Shown here piece by piece: positions 26,920 through 34,649 of a DNA stretch of 64,000 nucleotides. Position 1 is the stretch's first letter. Each line of letters starts with the position of its first letter. This DNA is from an uncultured Bacteroidales bacterium (lineage in GTDB: Bacteria; Bacteroidota; Bacteroidia; Bacteroidales; Paludibacteraceae). The notes below the pieces were generated by a model. The model made no database searches, was not told where the DNA came from, and worked only from the letters and a program-made list of their open reading frames with translations. The position numbers were made by a program, and so were the translations under genes. The stretch lies in contig CAMOUL010000008.1 in NCBI GenBank assembly GCA_946626605.1, positions 22,616-86,615 of the forward strand, in the 5' to 3' direction.

Positions 26920-28433
26920 TCGTTCAAAACACTGATAGGTATAAAATACGGTGCACTCTCGATACGAATCTCGCGAGCGATATAGGGTGTGTCACCCAGT
27001 TTGCTCAACTGCGTGCGAATAGTATTCAACGCTTTCTCCGCATTCTTGGCCGGCTCGTGCGGATAACTGAATACGGAATGCTGAAAACTGAAATCTGAAC
27101 GATAGCTCAATTCAAAACCCTCTTCTGTCTCGCTTAAAACAATATCTACTGGTATACGTCGTTCGCTTTTCAGACTCTTCGTGAACTCCATATCAAGGTT
27201 TCTAAACAGTTCTCTTCCCTTTAGGGAGGAGATAGAGACAGGCTCTTTGTTGATCTTCACGATATTGCCTTCTACGCCGTTCACATTAAAGCCTTCGCTA
27301 CCTATGGTCAGTCCGTCTCCGTTATGCAGCACAACTCCTTTCTTTAGTCTCACGCGCAGCGTATTACCGTGTGCCTCGACCACTTCTCCGATATACTCAC
27401 CGGTTGATTTAGGAGTTTCCCAATTGGCCATCGGTCGTGTCCTGCCGTGTAAGAAATACTCCGTTGCACCTCTGTGAAACGTCTTCTCCGGATTCGGTGT
27501 GAAACTGCGCGTGTAAATCGGTCTGTACTCTGTACTCTGTATTCTGTCAGCGTAGCGGTCTAATTTCTCCCTATAATACGCCGTGATATTCGTTACGTAC
27601 TCTGCGTCTTTGAGTCGGCCCTCTATCTTAAAGGTCGTCACACCCGCATCAATCAGTTCCTGCAGATACGCACTTCGGTCCATGTCTTGCAGCGAGAGCA
27701 GGTAACGTTGATGAATCGGTTCCCCCTGATCATCCCTCACTTCATTCATCGATTCGTCCAACAGGTCATACGCCATGCGGCAGTACTGCGCACACGCACC
27801 TCTGTTGGCGCTACGGCCGGATAACACCTCCGATATATAACACCTACCGGAATAGCAGACACATAGTGCCCCGTGAACAAAGGCTTCTAACTCGATATCC
27901 GGCACGGCTTCGTGAATAGCCCGTATCTCGTCTATACTCAGTTCGCGGGCTAAGACCACACGCTTGAAACCCTTGTCGCGTAAGAAAGCTACCTGCTCCG
28001 GAGTGCGGTTGTCGCACTGTGTCGAAGCATGTAAACGAATAGGGGGAAGGTCAAAATCCAAGAGATGAAGGTCCTGTATGATCAATGCATCCACACCGAT
28101 GGCATAGAGTTGATGAATCATTTCAACCGCTTTCGGATACTCGTCCTCATGGAGTAGGGTGTTGACTGTCACGAGCACCTGCACACCATAACGATGCGCA
28201 TAACGAACAACCTCGGCCAGGTCCTCAATGCTGTTCCCTGCCGCCTGCCGCGCACCATAAGCCGGAGCACCGATATAGATCGCATCAGCCCCCGCTTGAA
28301 TAGCCGCAATAGCTACTTCTTTGTCGCGAGCCGGAGCGAGGAGGCTAAGCGATACATCACGATGCCTGCCGTCACACTTACGTTCATCGAGTGCTTTGTT
28401 CCGTATTGAGGTATCTCTATGCATTGACTGCAA
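26895..28433 (-). CDS. U32 family peptidase / RlhA- or TrhP-like RNA hydroxylation protein
   Basis: Up to 512 residues. The core starts at SLLAPARDKEVAIAAIQAGADA, with the U32 cysteine set in CVCYSGRCYIS and GACAQYCRMAY. E. coli relatives hydroxylate rRNA (RlhA) or tRNA (TrhP); substrate here is unknown. The start is uncertain: the conserved core begins about 27 codons in and no ATG lies near it, so translation probably starts at an ATG (28433 or 28424) inside the trmH gene in another frame. Two heptanucleotide tracts lie within the frame (27065-27100 and 27522-27549; peptides FSFQHSVFSYP and RIQSTEYRPI). Confidence 0.85.
   Translation of the reverse strand: MQSMHRDTSIRNKALDERKCDGRHRDVSLSLLAPARDKEVAIAAIQAGADAIYIGAPAYGARQAAGNSIEDLAEVVRYAHRYGVQVLVTVNTLLHEDEYPKAVEMIHQLYAIGVDALIIQDLHLLDFDLPPIRLHASTQCDNRTPEQVAFLRDKGFKRVVLARELSIDEIRAIHEAVPDIELEAFVHGALCVCYSGRCYISEVLSGRSANRGACAQYCRMAYDLLDESMNEVRDDQGEPIHQRYLLSLQDMDRSAYLQELIDAGVTTFKIEGRLKDAEYVTNITAYYREKLDRYADRIQSTEYRPIYTRSFTPNPEKTFHRGATEYFLHGRTRPMANWETPKSTGEYIGEVVEAHGNTLRVRLKKGVVLHNGDGLTIGSEGFNVNGVEGNIVKINKEPVSISSLKGRELFRNLDMEFTKSLKSERRIPVDIVLSETEEGFELSYRSDFSFQHSVFSYPHEPAKNAEKALNTIRTQLSKLGDTPYIAREIRIESAPYFIPISVLNEWRRNTII
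27065..27100. repeat. Heptanucleotide tract (CTGAAAA type) inside the U32 gene
   Basis: About five drifting units (ACTGAAT, GCTGAAA, ACTGAAA, TCTGAAC), read in frame. Confidence 0.7.
27522..27549. repeat. Heptanucleotide tract TCTGTAC inside the U32 gene
   Basis: TCTGTAC, TCTGTAC, TCTGTAT, TCTGTCA, the same unit order as at 19986 and 23889, followed by GCGTAGCGG. Confidence 0.85.
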
Positions 28434-28876
28434 TGATCTATTACTTCTTGTTGTACGCCGAACACTTCGTGCCCTAAAATAACGGCGATCTTCTGATTAC
28501 TGAATCCTGAATCCTGAATACTGAATGCCGCCTCCTCCAATGTGATTGAGTCATGTGCCTGCTCCACGGCGTAAACGGTGTATCCTTCCTCTTGCAGCGC
28601 CTTAACCGCGTCTAAGGTCTCCTTGTAATACTGCCATTCTACGCTCTCTTCGGCTCCTAAAGCTGTCTTATGAATCTCTTGATTCGGGGGACAACAGCAA
28701 ATCCCGCAGAGCACAACTCGTTCAATACGCATCGCGTCTGCTGTACGAAAGACCGCACCTACGTTATGTTGACTCCGTACGTTATCCAAAACCACTACGA
28801 AGGGCAGTTTGTCAGCCTCGCGGTATTGGTCGATGTTCATGCGACCCATTTCAGCGGTCGTCAGTTTTGTATTCAT
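28313..28876 (-). CDS. TrmH (SpoU) family RNA 2'-O-methyltransferase
   Basis: 187 residues. SpoU motif 1 is LDNVRSQHNVGAVFRTADA; motif 2 is ILGHEVFGV; motif 3 is IPQYGTKHSMNVSVTAGIVMY, with the trefoil-knot SAM-binding residues. It methylates a ribose in tRNA or rRNA; the site cannot be deduced. Residues about 117-130 (AFSIQDSGFSNQK) are encoded by a heptanucleotide tract (28493-28527). The ATG overlaps the RimM-like stop (ATGA) and the 3' end overlaps the possible U32 start by up to 121 nt. Confidence 0.92.
   Translation of the reverse strand: MNTKLTTAEMGRMNIDQYREADKLPFVVVLDNVRSQHNVGAVFRTADAMRIERVVLCGICCCPPNQEIHKTALGAEESVEWQYYKETLDAVKALQEEGYTVYAVEQAHDSITLEEAAFSIQDSGFSNQKIAVILGHEVFGVQQEVIDHCSQCIEIPQYGTKHSMNVSVTAGIVMYRLASSLRLATKK
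28493..28527. repeat. Heptanucleotide tract CTGAATC inside trmH-family gene
   Basis: Five units (CTGATTA, CTGAATC, CTGAATC, CTGAATA, CTGAATG), translated in frame. Confidence 0.85.
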
Positions 28877-29265
28877 AGCGAGAAAGGAAAATGAACGTGC
28901 AGCACACGTTGCTCTTCGTCTATTTCCAGAATAAAATCTTCATGCAAGGGCACCATACGACCATCGCTCAAGGTAGCTAAGGTGTTGATCGTGCTCTCGT
29001 CAATGTAATCAATTGTTCCTACCGTTCCGGTTTCCGCATCTTCGATCGTATAGCCCACTAAGTCCTGCCAGGTCAACAACCCGTCCTCTTCTTCCTGTAT
29101 GTCACTTCGTTTTACCCAAATCTCTTCTCCCATCAAGGATGCAATTTCTTCCGAACGAAAAGGTACGAATAACCCGTCCCGCTGCACAAAGATAAACTTC
29201 GGCAGGTCTCTGTTGTGGGTTCGTTTCAAGTAACCCAGTGATATCAATTCTGTTTTATCCATCAA
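28873..29265 (-). CDS. rimM: Shortened RimM-like 16S rRNA processing protein
   Basis: 130 residues against about 170 for a usual RimM. The C-terminal PRC-barrel is well kept (LVGYTIEDAETGTVGTID, then STINTLATL and VPLHEDFILEID). The N-terminal part retains a weak match (SLGYLKRTHNRDLPKF, then GLFVPF) but lacks part of the RimM beta-barrel including the usual GxxGE region. RimM assists 30S maturation around S19. Coupled by ATGA to the trmH-family gene. Whether it is a functional short form or has lost part of its role is open. Confidence 0.8.
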   Translation of the reverse strand: MMDKTELISLGYLKRTHNRDLPKFIFVQRDGLFVPFRSEEIASLMGEEIWVKRSDIQEEEDGLLTWQDLVGYTIEDAETGTVGTIDYIDESTINTLATLSDGRMVPLHEDFILEIDEEQRVLHVHFPFSL

Positions 29266-29279
29266 TTACCAATCACCAA

Positions 29280-29774
29280 TCACCTCTGTGTAATAGTCAG
29301 TTTGCCGTCTGAATTGATGATGTTCAGTCGCCGTAAGGTCTCATGGGCGATACCCTTGGTCGGAACGGCTGTGCCGGATCCTAAGTCATATTGTTCGCCG
29401 CATTCCGGACAAACGGCATATATTCCGTCTATATCGCAGGGTACACGTTTACTGATACTGGCGCAGTGGGGACAAGCCATGTCATAGGTGACAAAACCGC
29501 TGAGGCTCACAAACACAATGACGCCGCCATACCCGCAAGCATCCGTCGCTCCCAGAGGAATGACGTACTTGCCGTCCAGAAAATAGCCGTCTCGGTTTAC
29601 AAGCACATAGGACCCGAAATTGGTCGGTTGAAAATGCACGAACTGACCCACACGCGTATCAATCACGACGTGCACGCGGTACGCCGGTACACTGCTCGAG
29701 TTGTTGGTTCCTTCGCAAGAAACGAACAGAAGCACCGCCAATATGCAAAATATCAGTTGCCGGTAACGCTGCAT
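29280..29774 (-). CDS. Rieske-like lipoprotein with altered metal ligands
   Basis: 164 residues with a lipobox (LLFVSC, Cys20). YDMACPHCASISKRV and VCPECGEQYDLGSG sit where a Rieske protein would have CxH and CxxH. The first box still reads C-P-H but the second is CPEC, so the His2Cys2 set for a 2Fe-2S centre is incomplete; the four cysteines could instead hold zinc or iron. It overlaps the FKBP gene by 22 nt. The fold call is moderate and the function unknown. Confidence 0.65.
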   Translation of the reverse strand: MQRYRQLIFCILAVLLFVSCEGTNNSSSVPAYRVHVVIDTRVGQFVHFQPTNFGSYVLVNRDGYFLDGKYVIPLGATDACGYGGVIVFVSLSGFVTYDMACPHCASISKRVPCDIDGIYAVCPECGEQYDLGSGTAVPTKGIAHETLRRLNIINSDGKLTITQR

Positions 29775-30283
29775 ATATGAACCGTGTAAATCAGCGTGGA
29801 GTAGGGCGGGATATAGGTTTGTGTTCCCTCTGTGCCGTATCCTTCAGCATCGTTGTATTCATCCGAATCGTACTTCGAGGAGTCGTATCCTAAATACGCC
29901 GGGATATACAACTCTATGTCGCCGTTGTTATGAATCTTATGACAACCTTCTGCAAAACCCGGAATGACACTACTCAGACTCAGCGCTACGCCGTTGTAAG
30001 AATCTACGGTATAACCGTTGATCAGTTTCAACGTATAGTCGCAAACAATTGTACTGGTCGTGTTGGGTTGCGCATCCTGCGGCGTCGGGTCGGCAATGAT
30101 CTTATACTGCAAACCCGTGGATGTAACCACTACACCCGGCTGTGTCTTGTTGTTCTCCAACCACATCTCATTCTGGGTCTTCCAATCGATCCATTTATTC
30201 TCCTTGCACCCTGTCAAAAGAGCCATGAGTACCAGTACGGTGAATAAACCTTTCACCTTTAACCTTTCACCTTTCACCTTCAT
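29753..30283 (-). CDS. FKBP-type peptidyl-prolyl isomerase lipoprotein
   Basis: 176 residues from the ATG at 30281-30283, which overlaps the EnvC-like stop as ATGA. Lipobox ALLTGC. The FKBP domain covers residues about 55-175 (TSTGLQYKII, VIPGFAEGCHKI, ELYIPAYLGYD, STLIYTVHI). It should help fold envelope proteins. The n-region of its signal peptide (MKVKGERLKVKG) is encoded by a heptanucleotide tract (CCTTTCA units, 30250-30283), so the repeat supplies the positive charges of the export signal. An earlier ATG (30295) lies inside the upstream gene and is not needed. Confidence 0.88.
   Translation of the reverse strand: MKVKGERLKVKGLFTVLVLMALLTGCKENKWIDWKTQNEMWLENNKTQPGVVVTSTGLQYKIIADPTPQDAQPNTTSTIVCDYTLKLINGYTVDSYNGVALSLSSVIPGFAEGCHKIHNNGDIELYIPAYLGYDSSKYDSDEYNDAEGYGTEGTQTYIPPYSTLIYTVHICSVTGN
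30250..30283. repeat. Heptanucleotide tract encoding a signal-peptide n-region
   Basis: Units of CTTTCAC/CTTTAAC type; on the minus strand they encode KVKGERLKVKG at the start of the FKBP lipoprotein. Confidence 0.8.
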
Positions 30284-31467
30284 TTCGCAATCCATAATTC
30301 GGGATTAACTACGTTTTTATCTTTATATACTTGAAAATACAGTTCTGTTTTCTGGTCTTGTTCGGCGTCAGTAAAAATCGTTCCGATATACTGTTTCGCT
30401 TCTACTTTATCGCCTTGTTTGACGCTCAGCTTACTGAGGTTCGAATAAACGGTGCGGTAGTTACCGTGCTGTACGATCACGGCGTATGTGCCGGCTACCA
30501 TGAAGCAACTCGTCACTTCGCCTTTATACACTGCCCGTGCCTTGGTGCCTGCGACGGTCTGGATGTATATTCCTTTGTTGTCTATCGTCACTTGCGAATA
30601 GACAGGGTGCTGCTGTTTACCGAAATGACCGCTGATCATTCCTTTCTCTACCGGCCAGGGTAAACGACCTTTGTTCGCTTCAAAACCACCGGCTATCAAC
30701 TGTTGCTCTTTGGTCAGCGTAGTCTTCGAGGCTTTTTCAGCCTGTTGACGTACCATCTCGTCGATCTTCTTATTCAGGTCCGCCGCTTTCTTCTGTTGTT
30801 TCTTCAGCTTCGTACTCAGATCTTTCTCTTTGCTCTTCAACTGTGTCAACATCGATTGCTGTTTACGCTCGTCGCGTTGCAGGTTTGCTTGTTCGCGTTT
30901 GCGCGTACTGAGGGCCGTCTCTTTATCGCTCTTGTTCGCTTTCAGCAATGCATTCTGGGTGTCTATCTCTGCTTGTGTTGACTCGATACGCTTCACTTGC
31001 TCTTGCCGGAAATGCGCGAACTCCTGCATGTAGCGCGCGCGACGCACTAACTGCTGAAAATTCTCGCTACTGAGCACAAACAGCAAGGGCGACTGTTGCA
31101 GACGAGCGAAGTGCGTCTGACGAACAAACTGCGCGTAGTCCAGTTTGTACCCCTCTAAGATGTGTTGCAGCGAGTCGCGACGGCCGCTGAGTTGGACCAT
31201 CTCACGATTGAGAGCAATAATCTCATTGTCGAGCGTCGAGATCAGCCTCCGTTGGTTCTTGATGTTCTGATTCAGCAGATTCAACTTATTCAGCGTAGCG
31301 CTCTCGTCGCGCTTGGTCTGACTGAGCATTTTGTTCGTCTGCTCAATCTCCTGCTGCAGCTGCTTCTGCTTCTTCTGCAGGTCCTTGACGCTTTCGGCAT
31401 GAATCGGACAGAGGAAGATAGCCAACGCTCCAATCACCAACAGTCGTATGTGTATCCGGGTTTTCAT
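30280..31467 (-). CDS. EnvC-like murein hydrolase activator with degenerate LytM/M23 domain
   Basis: 395 residues from the ATG at 31465-31467, coupled to the DUF4292 gene by ATGA. A signal peptide is followed by a long coiled coil (residues about 25-255, rich in K/Q/E) and a C-terminal M23 fold. The zinc ligands of active M23 enzymes are missing: the HNGxD position reads DNKGIYI and the YAHL position reads YSNL. E. coli EnvC is likewise inactive and activates cell-division amidases, so this protein is probably an amidase activator; the AmiC-like enzyme at 54138 is a candidate partner. Confidence 0.9.
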   Translation of the reverse strand: MKTRIHIRLLVIGALAIFLCPIHAESVKDLQKKQKQLQQEIEQTNKMLSQTKRDESATLNKLNLLNQNIKNQRRLISTLDNEIIALNREMVQLSGRRDSLQHILEGYKLDYAQFVRQTHFARLQQSPLLFVLSSENFQQLVRRARYMQEFAHFRQEQVKRIESTQAEIDTQNALLKANKSDKETALSTRKREQANLQRDERKQQSMLTQLKSKEKDLSTKLKKQQKKAADLNKKIDEMVRQQAEKASKTTLTKEQQLIAGGFEANKGRLPWPVEKGMISGHFGKQQHPVYSQVTIDNKGIYIQTVAGTKARAVYKGEVTSCFMVAGTYAVIVQHGNYRTVYSNLSKLSVKQGDKVEAKQYIGTIFTDAEQDQKTELYFQVYKDKNVVNPELWIAK

Positions 31468-32024
31468 AACCATCTCTCGAGTTCTATCTTCATGTATTTA
31501 TCCAACCGTAACCGATTTGCCTTAACGGGCACATCCAGTTTGCGTGGAGTGTACGTGATCTGAATATCAATCGGTACGTCTTCGCCGTACAGGTATTGCA
31601 GGTGTGCGTTCTCCGGCCCCGTAGGCAGTTCGGCTGTACAGATCTGCTGCAGAATAGCCCAACTCATTTTCGGCGTTAGGCGGTGGTTAACGGCCTCGAA
31701 ACTGGCGGTGGCATAGCGCCCGTGCACTTTGTCGATCGCGATCAACTCCGTAGGCGTGGCCTCTAAACGAACCATCTCGATCCCTAACATCGGCATCACG
31801 CTGATGACAATTATCGAGTCGCGTACGGTCTGCATGATCACGTTTGCGGAAACCTGTTCGCTCTTGGTGGTTACCGTCACTTTAGCTCCTTGAATGACAC
31901 AGGTGTGCCATGCCGGCGTTTCCTCTACCGGTATGGCGGACTTTGTTGCTTTCTTACTTACTCCGCAGCCGACAAGCAACAAGCAACTACTTATTAATAC
32001 TATCGATATGTTTTTGAATCTCAT
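31464..32024 (-). CDS. DUF4292 lipoprotein
   Basis: 186 residues from the ATG at 32022-32024 (MRFKNISIVL), lipobox LLLVGC. The body resembles the LolA/LolB-type half-barrel proteins grouped as DUF4292 in Bacteroidota: VSANVIMQTVRDSIIVISV, then MLGIEMVRLEATP. Function is not established; a role in lipoprotein or lipid handling is only suggested by fold. It overlaps the TPR gene by 38 nt and lies in the order dut, TPR, DUF4292, M23 that recurs in this phylum. Confidence 0.85.
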   Translation of the reverse strand: MRFKNISIVLISSCLLLVGCGVSKKATKSAIPVEETPAWHTCVIQGAKVTVTTKSEQVSANVIMQTVRDSIIVISVMPMLGIEMVRLEATPTELIAIDKVHGRYATASFEAVNHRLTPKMSWAILQQICTAELPTGPENAHLQYLYGEDVPIDIQITYTPRKLDVPVKANRLRLDKYMKIELERWL

Positions 32025-32997
32025 CTCTTGTCTTACTGGATGAATCAACATTATACAATGCGCGTCCCAGATAGAAGAGCGCTAAGTCATCTTGTCCCTG
32101 CATGTGGAGAATCCAACCGTAGGTGTCCAGATAAACCGGGTTATATGGTTCCTCTTTGATGGTGATAGCGCTCATCCGTTCTGCTTTTTTAAGATCGCCC
32201 TTATGCGTTGCCAAATGATATGCGTAGTTGTTCATTACCATCAAGTTATGCGGGTCGAGAGCCAGAATGCGCTCGTACATCGCGTAGAGTTCTTTGATCT
32301 TCGCGCCGGTTTGCTCCATCAGTTCCAAGCGGAAAAGCAAGAACCGCACATCATTCGGGTCGATTTCCAAATAGGTATCTACGGCTTGGATGGCTTTCTT
32401 GGGCTTGTTCCACATCGCGTAGATGCGGTAACGCGTGAGGGCGCTGTAGGCATCGTATCCTGTGACGCGGTCTAACTCATCCTGTATCGCCAGCGCTTTC
32501 TTCCATTCGCCCACATGCACGTACGCGCTCAACATCGTGTTCAGCAGACTCTGCTCCACTTTTTTCTTCTTATCCCCGCCTTTCTGCACCTGATAGGCTT
32601 TCTCCAGCACTCGTATACCCGCTTGGTTCATCTCTGCATCGTCCTTACTCAATAGAAGACGACTGTACTGATACCATTGGTCATAGGGGTCGGCCTCGAA
32701 GGCTTCCTGAAAAGTCTTCAAAGCGCGGTTCTCTTGTCCCATACCTTGATAAATCAATCCCAGAAACGTCAGTGTGTGACCGTCATTGGGCTTAATTGCA
32801 CGACAGAACTCCAGCAAAGCCAGCGCTTCGTCGTACTGCTCTTTCTCAATCGCCTGCCGCGCAGCGTACCAGTAGTACGTGAACTGCTGCTCCTGCTCCG
32901 TCGTGATCGTTTCTTTCTTCCCCTCGTTTTGAGCATACGTGGGAACAAAGAACAAACAACCAAGCAAAAGGACTAATATGTTACGATAAATCTTCAA
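31987..32997 (-). CDS. Secreted TPR-repeat protein
   Basis: 336 residues with a signal peptide (GCLFFVPTYAQ). At least five tetratricopeptide repeats follow (for example DEALALLEFCRAIKPNDGH and NRALKTFQEAFEADPYDQW). It is probably a periplasmic scaffold; no partner can be named from sequence. First gene of the tightly overlapping run that continues to EnvC, FKBP and RimM. The 265 nt before it hold only repeats, with no clear promoter of its own. Confidence 0.88.
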   Translation of the reverse strand: MKIYRNILVLLLGCLFFVPTYAQNEGKKETITTEQEQQFTYYWYAARQAIEKEQYDEALALLEFCRAIKPNDGHTLTFLGLIYQGMGQENRALKTFQEAFEADPYDQWYQYSRLLLSKDDAEMNQAGIRVLEKAYQVQKGGDKKKKVEQSLLNTMLSAYVHVGEWKKALAIQDELDRVTGYDAYSALTRYRIYAMWNKPKKAIQAVDTYLEIDPNDVRFLLFRLELMEQTGAKIKELYAMYERILALDPHNLMVMNNYAYHLATHKGDLKKAERMSAITIKEEPYNPVYLDTYGWILHMQGQDDLALFYLGRALYNVDSSSKTRDEIQKHIDSINK

Positions 32998-33072
32998 TTT
33001 TCAATCTGCAATTTTCTTTTTTTTAGCGAGTATTAAATATTATTAGCGAGTATATAACCCTCTCGGAGGCGT

Positions 33073-33098
33073 ATTTTTGCGAATGGGTACGCAAAAAT
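33073..33098. repeat. Hairpin in the dut-TPR gap
   Basis: ATTTTTGCG, 8-nt loop, CGCAAAAAT: a perfect 9-bp stem. Preceded by two TAGCGAGTAT words (33025-33060). Confidence 0.6.
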
Positions 33099-33110
33099 CC
33101 GTCGAGCAGG

Positions 33111-33260
33111 GGGCGAGTTACTCCGAAGGGTTTATATACGAGCGTAGGCAGTACGTTTTTTGATGAGTAGCATACGAGCGCAGGCAGTTAGGGCGAGTTA
33201 CTCCGAAGGGTTTATATGCGAGCGCTGGCAGTACGTTTTTTGATGAGTAGCATACGAGCG
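33111..33260. repeat. 80-bp direct duplication between dut and the TPR gene
   Basis: 33111-33180 and 33191-33260 agree at all but about three of 70 positions (start GGGCGAGTTACTCCGAAGGG). Inside each copy, ACGAGCGTAGGCAGTA and ACGAGCGCAGGCAGTTA are a further internal repeat. No reading frame of note crosses it. Confidence 0.9.
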
Positions 33261-33264
33261 TTAA

Positions 33265-33699
33265 CTACTTGCGACCGCTGTGGCCAAACCCACCGGCGCC
33301 GCGCTCCGTGTCGCTTAACTCACTCACTTCTACTATTTCCGGTGTCTCGTGCTTGGCTATCACCATCTGGCAGATACGCTCGCCCGGTTCAATAGTCTGC
33401 GCTTCGCCACTCAGGTTCACCAGAATCACACCTACTTCGCCGCGATAGTCCGCATCAATCGTACCCGGTGTGTTCAGTACCGTCAAACCGCGTTTGAGGG
33501 CCAAACCGCTGCGCGGACGTATCTGCGCTTCGTATCCCGCAGGTAACTCGATAAACAAACCTGTGGGGATTAACTTGCGTTCCATCGGTTGCAGTGTGAC
33601 TGCTTCTGCGATATTACACCGGATATCCATACCTGCTGCCTGCGCGCTTTCGTATTTCGGCAGCGGATTATTGCTCTTGTTAATGATCTTCAGTTCCAT
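33265..33699 (-). CDS. dut: dUTP diphosphatase
   Basis: 144 residues, usual trimeric dUTPase length. It hydrolyses dUTP to dUMP, keeping uracil out of DNA. The five motifs are visible: [45 protein letters not shown] and the C-terminal [12 protein letters not shown] glycine-rich arm. It precedes the TPR-DUF4292-EnvC run, separated from it by a repeat-filled gap. Confidence 0.97.
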   Translation of the reverse strand: MELKIINKSNNPLPKYESAQAAGMDIRCNIAEAVTLQPMERKLIPTGLFIELPAGYEAQIRPRSGLALKRGLTVLNTPGTIDADYRGEVGVILVNLSGEAQTIEPGERICQMVIAKHETPEIVEVSELSDTERGAGGFGHSGRK

Positions 33700-33754
33700 A
33701 TTTAATTTATCTTTTTCGTAATAACGAAATTACGTAATTACGGGCTAATGAAGA

Positions 33755-34648
33755 TTAAAATCTCTTCTCGACAAGGACTCTCAGTCCGTCGGCTACGATT
33801 TTAATATGGATATCTTTTTCCATCTCTACCGGATCGCCGTCGATATGGAACGGTGCTACTTCTTCGCGTTCCAGCGTCACTTCCTTCGCACGAATCGTGT
33901 TCATGAAATAACTGTTATCGATATTACCTGCGAAAAGACGCAAGGCGAGACTGGCGCCGCCCAAGATGGCATTGCTGGACATGAGCATGATATCCATCTG
34001 ACCGTCCTGTACACTGGCCTTGGGCGCTATGATGGCTTCGTAACCCCATTGGTTCGCATTGGCGAAGGTGATAAGAAAAGCTTTGTGGGTGACATCAATG
34101 CCGTCTCCTACGATATGGTAGGTCTGGGAGTGATAGGAGAAAATATCCTTCACAATGCTCCGCAGATAGGTGGTGAACCCGCGTTTCTTACTACCCGCAA
34201 ACTGATCCGCTACCACCGCATCAAAACCCGTGCCACACGTGCTCACGAACAAGCGTCCGTTTGCCAAACCGTAGTCCACATTGATCGGCTCGCTGTGATT
34301 AATCATCTCAATCGCTTTTTGCGGACGAATAGGAATATTCAGATGACGAGCAAAACCGTTTCCGCTACCCATCGGCAGGATACCCAAGGCGGTGTTGGTG
34401 TCTTTCAGCCCCCGTGCCACTTCGTTCACCGTGCCATCGCCGCCTACGGCCACTACGGCATCAAAGCCCATGCGCGCGTACTGATGCGCCAGATCTGTGG
34501 CATGACCTGCGTACTCCGTAAAAACGATATTCGGCAGCCACTGCTCCATATCCAGCGTCTGCATGATCAACTTCGGTAACTTACGTTTTGTATTCTGTGT
34601 CTCTTTCGAACCCGAAATAGGATTGATGATAAAAGCTATATTCTTCAT
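33755..34648 (-). CDS. Diacylglycerol kinase-family lipid kinase (YegS/BmrU-like)
   Basis: 297 residues. N-terminal INPISGSKETQNTKRKLP and the nucleotide loop VAVGGDGTVNEVARGL (with the invariant GGDGT) identify the family; GILPMGSGNGFARHL is the second conserved block. It phosphorylates a lipid such as diacylglycerol or phosphatidylglycerol at the inner membrane; the true substrate is not known. It starts 1 nt from the GH53 stop, so the two share a transcript. Confidence 0.92.
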   Translation of the reverse strand: MKNIAFIINPISGSKETQNTKRKLPKLIMQTLDMEQWLPNIVFTEYAGHATDLAHQYARMGFDAVVAVGGDGTVNEVARGLKDTNTALGILPMGSGNGFARHLNIPIRPQKAIEMINHSEPINVDYGLANGRLFVSTCGTGFDAVVADQFAGSKKRGFTTYLRSIVKDIFSYHSQTYHIVGDGIDVTHKAFLITFANANQWGYEAIIAPKASVQDGQMDIMLMSSNAILGGASLALRLFAGNIDNSYFMNTIRAKEVTLEREEVAPFHIDGDPVEMEKDIHIKIVADGLRVLVEKRF

Positions 34649-34649
34649 G

